DNA of 64,000 bases, taken from assembly GCA_017654935.2 (NCBI GenBank), contig CM065695.1:24861387-24925386 (forward strand). The letters are read 5' to 3'. Of the stretch, positions 58,242-64,000 are shown piece by piece. The notes below the pieces were generated by a model. It saw nothing but the letters and a program-made list of their open reading frames with translations. It was not told the origin of the DNA and made no database searches. Positions within the stretch are counted from its first letter, which is position 1, and each line of letters begins with the position of its first letter. Origin of the DNA: Phymorhynchus buccinoides (lineage: Eukaryota > Mollusca > Gastropoda > Neogastropoda > Raphitomidae). The translations under genes and the position numbers were made by a program.

Positions 58242-58569
58242 AACCACAAGAAACAAGGCAACGTTTTTCGTTTTAAATTCGATTATGCACAATTGAAATT
58301 ACATTAAGAATTCAAAGAGCAAACACGAGGATATGAGGCTAAAACAAAGATGGTGGCGTTTGTGGTTTTGAATTGAATTATATCATATGATGAAAAATAT
58401 GAGGAGCTACACATAAAATGATCATGTGGGGAAGAAATATGTTTCTATAAGCCGAAACCACCAAGGATTAACAATTATTGGACAATTAGTCGTTTTAGTC
58501 AAATGTTTAATGATTGCATCATTACTCTATCCCTCTTAACCTACCGTTGGTTTAAAACTTCATTTGAAT

Positions 58570-58828
58570 CATAAAATTACTTTGATTCCCTAAACTTCAG
58601 AAGTTTCCGTGCTTGTTCAGTGGAATGACGTGTTGGTGTACTTCCAAGTAATGGGTCATTGTTTAGAGGAACATTTAGCGAAACGCTTAACAATATGTGT
58701 CCAGTATGTGGTGTAGTAGAACAAGAACATCGCTTTATTATTTTGTATATACCCTCTGTATTTAGATGCATAAAACAATTTTTTAAAGGGAATATGTTGT
58801 TAATATACCAACCTTTTGGAAAATCAAC
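58570..58828 (+). pseudogene. LINE ORF2 C-terminal zinc-knuckle remnant, copy B
   Basis: Counterpart of 26330-26603 without the G-rich insertion. The frame continues directly into the 44-bp minisatellite, whose unit appears to have been seeded by the end of this fragment. Confidence 0.45.
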
Positions 58829-59710
58829 AGCCTCTTGGTATGGGGAGTTTTTGAGACACGACATCAATCAAGAGCCTCTTGGTTAGGGGAGTTTTTGAGA
58901 CACGACATCAATCAAGAGCCTCTTGATTAGGGGAGTTTTTGAGACACGACATCAATCAAGAGCCTCTTGGTTAGGGGAGTTTTTGAGACACAACATCAAT
59001 CAAGAGCCTCTTGGTTAGGGGAGTTTTTGAGACACGACATCAATCAAGAGCCTCTTGGTTAGGGGAGTTTTTGAGACACGACATCAATCAAGAGCCTCTT
59101 GGTTAGGGGAGTTTTTGAGACACGACATCAATCAAGAGCCTCTTGGTTAGGGGAGTTTTTGAGACACGACATCAATCAAGAGCCTCTTGGTTAGGGGAGT
59201 TTTTGAGACACGACATCAATCAAGAGCCTCTTGGTTAGGGGAGTTTTTGAGACACGACATCAATCAATCAAGAGCCTCTTGGTTAGGGGAGTTTTTGAGA
59301 CACGACATCAATCAAGAGCCTCTTGGTTAGGGGAGTTTTTGAGACACGACATCAATCAAGAGCCTCTTGGTTAGGGGAGTTTTTGAGACACGACATCAAT
59401 CAAGAGCCTCTTGGTTAGGGGAGTTTTTGAGACACGACATCAATCAAGAGCCTCTTGGTTAGGGGAGTGTTTGAGACACGACATCAATCAAGAGCCTCTT
59501 GGTTAGGGGAGTTTTTGAGACACGACATCAATCAAGAGCCTCTTGGTTAGGGGAGTTTTTGAGACACGACCTCAATCAAGAGCCTCTTGGTATGGGGAGT
59601 TTTTGAGACACGACATCAATCAAGAGCCTCTTGGTTAGGGGAGTGTTTGAGACACGACATCAATCAACAGCCTCTTGGTTAGGGGAGTTTTTGAGACACG
59701 ACATCAATCA
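58829..59710. repeat. 44-bp minisatellite, copy B (~20 units)
   Basis: Same unit and flanks as 26604-27497. The pattern of variant units (gacacgac/gacacaac, tatgg/ttagg, agtttttg/agtgtttg) differs between copies, as expected for a fast-evolving array. Confidence 0.95.
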
Positions 59711-60231
59711 GTGTAGGGCAATTCCAACGTAACTGACGCGCCATTGAGACAGATTTTAACCATTAAAAACTTTCAACGTGAACAAGAGAAATATTTTAAG
59801 AACTACAAACTTATTGATTTGTGTACAGAACACGGCCCTTTACATGTTCACACAAGTAGTATAGTTTGTGACACTGATCACATCATCCTCACCCAATCCT
59901 CACAAACGTCTTAAGAAAAGGTCAGTGGGAAGATCGATACATTTGATTGACCTTAAGAAAGATAGGTCAAGTCGGGTCAAGAAGAAGATGACGGGCGTAA
60001 GAAGGGGTCAGTAAGAAAGGGTCAGTTAAAGATCGATACCTTGTATGGACCATAAGGAGATAGGTCAAGATGAAGACGTAAGAAAGGGTCAGTAAGAATA
60101 AGACGTGGTCAAATAAGAAAGGGTCAGTTAAAGATCGATACCGTACGTTAATTTCACCTTCCATTGCGAAAAGAGAATAAGCCATTCTGTATGCATACTG
60201 AAACGACAGACCTGTTATAAAACCGACACTA

Positions 60232-60445
60232 GGGGAAGACGGGGTAAAAAGCGCATGGGCGGGTAAGAAGCCCACCCCAATTATCTCATGAAATAAAGAA
60301 AATTTCAGTCAAATTTGCCCATGAGACGAATGCTAGACATTAACGCTCGTCTCATGGGCAAAATGAGACTGAAATTTGCTTCATTTCATGAGATAATTGG
60401 GGTGGGCTTCTTACCCGCCCATGCGCTTTTTACCCCGTCTTCCCC
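60232..60445. mobile_element. Palindromic MITE with TA duplication, copy B
   Basis: A 214-bp element flanked by TA on both sides. The ends are GGGGAAGACGGGGTAAAAAG and its complement, and the arms stay almost perfectly complementary for ~100 bp around a small loop near 60337. TA duplication suggests a Tc1/mariner or related non-autonomous element. No coding capacity. Confidence 0.85.
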
Positions 60446-61217
60446 TATATGTGAGTTAATGACCAAATAATGAGGGATAAGCGTTCTACTGGTAATAACG
60501 GGTTTGACATTTCGAATGCTAGACTATACGCGAAAGAAAAAGATAGGCATTGTTTATCCGTGTGTGTGTGTGTGTGTATGATATGATGAATAAATTGGTT
60601 TGAATGGATCGGACAGTAACAGGTATATATATGTTTTGGGGGGTATTTTATTTGTGATTTAAAGCATAATGGAAGAATAATATTGACTGCTGTTTTGTGT
60701 GTGTGCGTGATCGTTTTTGATTGTTTCTTTTCTTTTTTTAGTGTGTGTATATATTGGTAGTGAAACGTAGCGACATACAAGTATAATTGGTATTCATCGC
60801 TGGCTGACTTTGACACGGAATACAGCCCTTCCCAGCGGTTATTAAGTGAATGACTGATAAATGAGGTGGTTTTATGACGGAAAAATAAGCCTATGGCTTA
60901 GTGTGTGTATGTGTGTTTCTGTTTGTGTGGGTATACGGTGGGACATATTTTATCAGTCTTTAGAAATATTGTAAAGAGGTTTTAAAATAGAGGGATTTAT
61001 GAGGGTTGAGAAATTTCATATTAAAAAAAGAGATTTGACCGTACAGGCTTAGGACTGTCGAATTATTTCTAGTATTATTAGATAATAAAGACAATTGGCT
61101 GCATTAGACGATATTAATGGGTTTTTTTTAACTTGCTGTTATTGTTTCTAGGAAGGCAGAAAGTTTAAATCAGTATGGGTTCTGTTGTTACTCGCTACTC
61201 CCATGTGGGACATTAGT

Positions 61218-61357
<140 letters not shown>

Positions 61358-61364
61358 GTTCTTT

Positions 61365-64000
61365 TTAACCTAGGCTGATCTTAACCATGATGCTCTATTC
61401 TTTTCATGTTTATGACTCTCAACGTTAAAGTCTGGTTTATTTCAGTTTCATAACAATAACCCTAGGTTGATCCTATCCCTATCATCTGTGTCTACGACTC
61501 GATCTTAAAGTCTGGTTCTTTTCAGTTTCATGACAACAACCCTAGGCTGACCCTAACCCTACCCTCTTCGTGTTTACGACTCTCTATCTCAAAAGTCAAA
61601 AGTCTGGTTTCTTTCAGTTTCATGACAACTGCCTCAGGCTGATCCTAACCATATCCTCTTCGTGTTTACGGCTCTCAACGTCACAAAGTCTGGTTTCTTT
61701 CAGTTTTATAGCTATAACTCTAGGCTGATCGTAATCCTATCCTCTTCGTGTTAACGACTCGGTCTCAAAGTCTGGTTCTTTTCAGTTTCATGACAACAAC
61801 CCTAGGCTGACCCTAACCCTACCCTCTTCGTGTTAATACTCTCTGATTTCTTTCAGTTTCATAACAACAGCCTTAAGCTGAGGTTAGCATCTTTATGATT
61901 GCGACTCTCGATCTCAAAGTCTGGTTCTTTTCAGTTTCACGACAAACCCTAAGCTGATCCTACCCCTATCCTCTTCGTGTTTACGACTCTCGATCTCGAA
62001 GTTTGGTTTCTTTCAGTTCAATGACAATAACCCTATAGGCTGGTCCTCCTATCATTATCCCCTCCATGTTTATTATTCTAGATCTCAAAGGCAAGTTTCT
62101 TTCAGTTTAATAACAACAACCCTAAGCTGATCCTAACCCTATCATCTTCGTGTTTACGACTTTCGATCTTAAAGTCTGGTTCTTTTCAGCTTCATGACAA
62201 TAACTCTAGTCTGATCCTAACCCTATCCTCTTCATGTTAATACTTTCGATCTCAAAATCTGATTTCTTTCAGTTTCACGACAATAACTCTAGGCTGATCC
62301 TCGCCTTATCCTATTAGTTTTCATGGCTCTCCATCACAAAGTCTGGTTTTTTTCAGTTTCACGACAACCCTAGGCTGATCCTACCCTTATTATCTTTCAG
62401 GCTTAAAATCTTATTTCTTTTAGTTTCACGACAATAACTCTAGGCTGATCCTAGCCCTATCCTATTAGTTTCCATGGCTCTCCGTCACAAAGTCTGGTTC
62501 TTTTCAGTTTCACGACAACCCTAGGCTGATCCCAACCTTATTATTTTCATGATTACGACTTTCGATAGGCTGATCCCAACCTTATCATCTTCATGATTAC
62601 GACTTTCGATCTTAAAGTCTGGTTCTTTTCAGTTTCATGACAACATCCCTAGGCTGATCCTAACCCTATCCTCTTCGTGATTACGACTCTCGATTTCAAA
62701 GTTTGGTTCGTTTCAGTCCAATGACAACTACCCTAGGCTGATCCTAACCCTATCCTCTTCGTGTTTACGGCTCTCAACGTCGAAGTCTGGTTTCTTTCAG
62801 TTTTATAGCAATAACCATAGGCTGATCGTAACCCTATCCTCTTCGTGTTTACGACTTTCGATCTTAAAGTCTGTTTCTTTTCAGTTTCATGACAACAACC
62901 CTAACCCTAGGCTGACCCTAACCCTACCCTCTTCGTGTTTGCGACTCTCTATCTCAAAAGTCAAAAGTCTGGGTTGTTTTTTTCAGTTTCATAACAACAG
63001 CCTTAGGCTGATCCTAACCCTATCCTCTTCGTGTTTTTGACTCTCAATATCAAAGTCTGATTCTTTTCAGTTTCACAACCCTAAGCTGATCCTAACCCTA
63101 TCCACTTAGCCTATCCTTATTCTCTTATCAGTTTAATGACAACAACCGTAGGCTGATGCTATCCCTATCCTCTTCGTGTTTCCGACTTTCGATCGCAAAG
63201 TTTGGTTCTTTTCAGTTTAATAACAACAACGCTAGACTGATCCTAACCCCATCCTCTTCGTGTTTACGACTTTCGATCTTAAAGTCTGATTCTTTTCAGT
63301 TTCATGACAATAACTCTAGGCTGATCCTAACCCTACATTTTGAGTGTTTATGATTCTCGATCTGATTTCTTTCAGTTCACTACAATAACTCTAGGCTGAT
63401 CCTCGCCTTATCCTATTAGTTTTCATGGCTCTCCATCACAAAGTCTGGTTCGTTTCAGTTTCACGACAACTCGAGGCTGATCCTAACCCTATCCTCTTCA
63501 TGTTAATAATCTCGATCTCAAAGAATGGTTTCAGTCAATTTCATGACAATATCCCTAGTCTGATCCTACTCTTATCATCTTTATGATTGCGACTCTCGAT
63601 CTTAAAGTCTGGTTCTTTTCAGTTTTACGACAACAACCTTAGGCTGATCCTAACCCTATCCTCTTCGTGTTTACGACTCTCGATCTCAAAGTTTGGTTTC
63701 TTTCAGTTCAATGTCAACAACCCTAGGCTGATCCCAACCTTATCATCTTCATGATTACGACTCTCGATCTTAAAGTCTGGTTCTTTTCAGTTTCATGACA
63801 GCATCCCTATGCTGATCATAACCCTATCCCCTACATGTTTATGATTCTCGATCGCAAAGTCTGGTTCGGTTCAGTTCAATGACAACTACCCTAGGCTGAT
63901 CCTAACCCTATCCTCTTCGTGTTTACGACTCTCAACGTCAAAGTCTGGTTTCTTTCAGTTTTATAGCAATAACCATAGGCTGATCGTAACCCTATCCTCT
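61365..64000. repeat. 85-bp satellite, copy B (runs off window)
   Basis: About 31 units of ~85 bp: 'ggctgatcctaaccctatcc', 'tcttcgtgtttacgactctc', 'gatctcaaagtctggttctt', 'ttcagtttcatgacaacaac', 'cctag'. Units vary by substitution and by occasional partial units (62380-62400, 62565-62585, 63100-63130). Every unit has a CCTAACCCTA telomere-like stretch and a 'cttttcag' pyrimidine-AG motif. The array continues past 64000. Confidence 0.95.

Overview
Organism and genome style. This is animal nuclear DNA: AT-rich, intron-bearing and crowded with dinucleotide microsatellites, minisatellites and small inverted-repeat transposons. The only large protein-coding sequences are receptors that join a C-type-lectin-like domain, LDL-receptor class A (LDLa) modules, leucine-rich repeats (LRR) and a seven-helix GPCR. 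That ectodomain plan resembles the snail receptor GRL101 and the relaxin-receptor-like (type C) LGR group. With the CAAGGTCA-rich repeats it points to a mollusc, most likely a gastropod. The species call is inference.

Layout. The window holds the same ~30 kb block twice. Copy A runs 1-30195, then there is a gap of exactly 500 N (30196-30695), then 1.76 kb of other sequence, and copy B runs from 32454 to at least 62360. Each block contains, in order: a CAAGGTCA-type dispersed repeat; a 57-bp minisatellite; a SINE/LINE-type 3' tail; two ~430-bp repeats (X and Y) arranged X1...Y1-X2...Y2, with nested pogo/Tigger-like elements between X2 and Y2; long (CA)n, (CT)n, (GA)n and poly-G tracts; a LINE 3' fragment; receptor gene 1; a TTAA-flanked MITE; receptor gene 2; a LINE remnant; a 44-bp minisatellite; a palindromic MITE with TA target duplication; and an 85-bp satellite that runs into the gap (A) or to the window edge (B).

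Genes. Receptor 1 (18470-21360) and receptor 2 (22158-25999) are tandem paralogues. Each has nearly its whole protein in one giant exon that seems to follow a phase-1 3' splice site, so a leader exon is missing or unrecognised. Receptor 1 in copy A keeps D-R-F, CWxP and NPxxY-type GPCR motifs. Receptor 2 lacks all three. In copy B receptor 1 is broken: 166 bp covering the end of TM3, TM4 and most of ECL2 is replaced by a 33-bp duplicate of nearby sequence, which shifts the frame. Receptor 2 is intact in both copies but carries many amino-acid differences.

Interpretation. The copies look like two alleles or haplotypes placed in series by an assembler. Identity is very high, tract lengths are polymorphic, insertions are copy-specific, and the copy A end is rich in apparent indel errors next to a standard-size gap. 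A genuine recent tandem duplication is not excluded. The most interesting biology is the lectin-LDLa-LRR-GPCR pair, its possible alternative terminal-exon arrangement, and the presence/absence-type variation in receptor 1.
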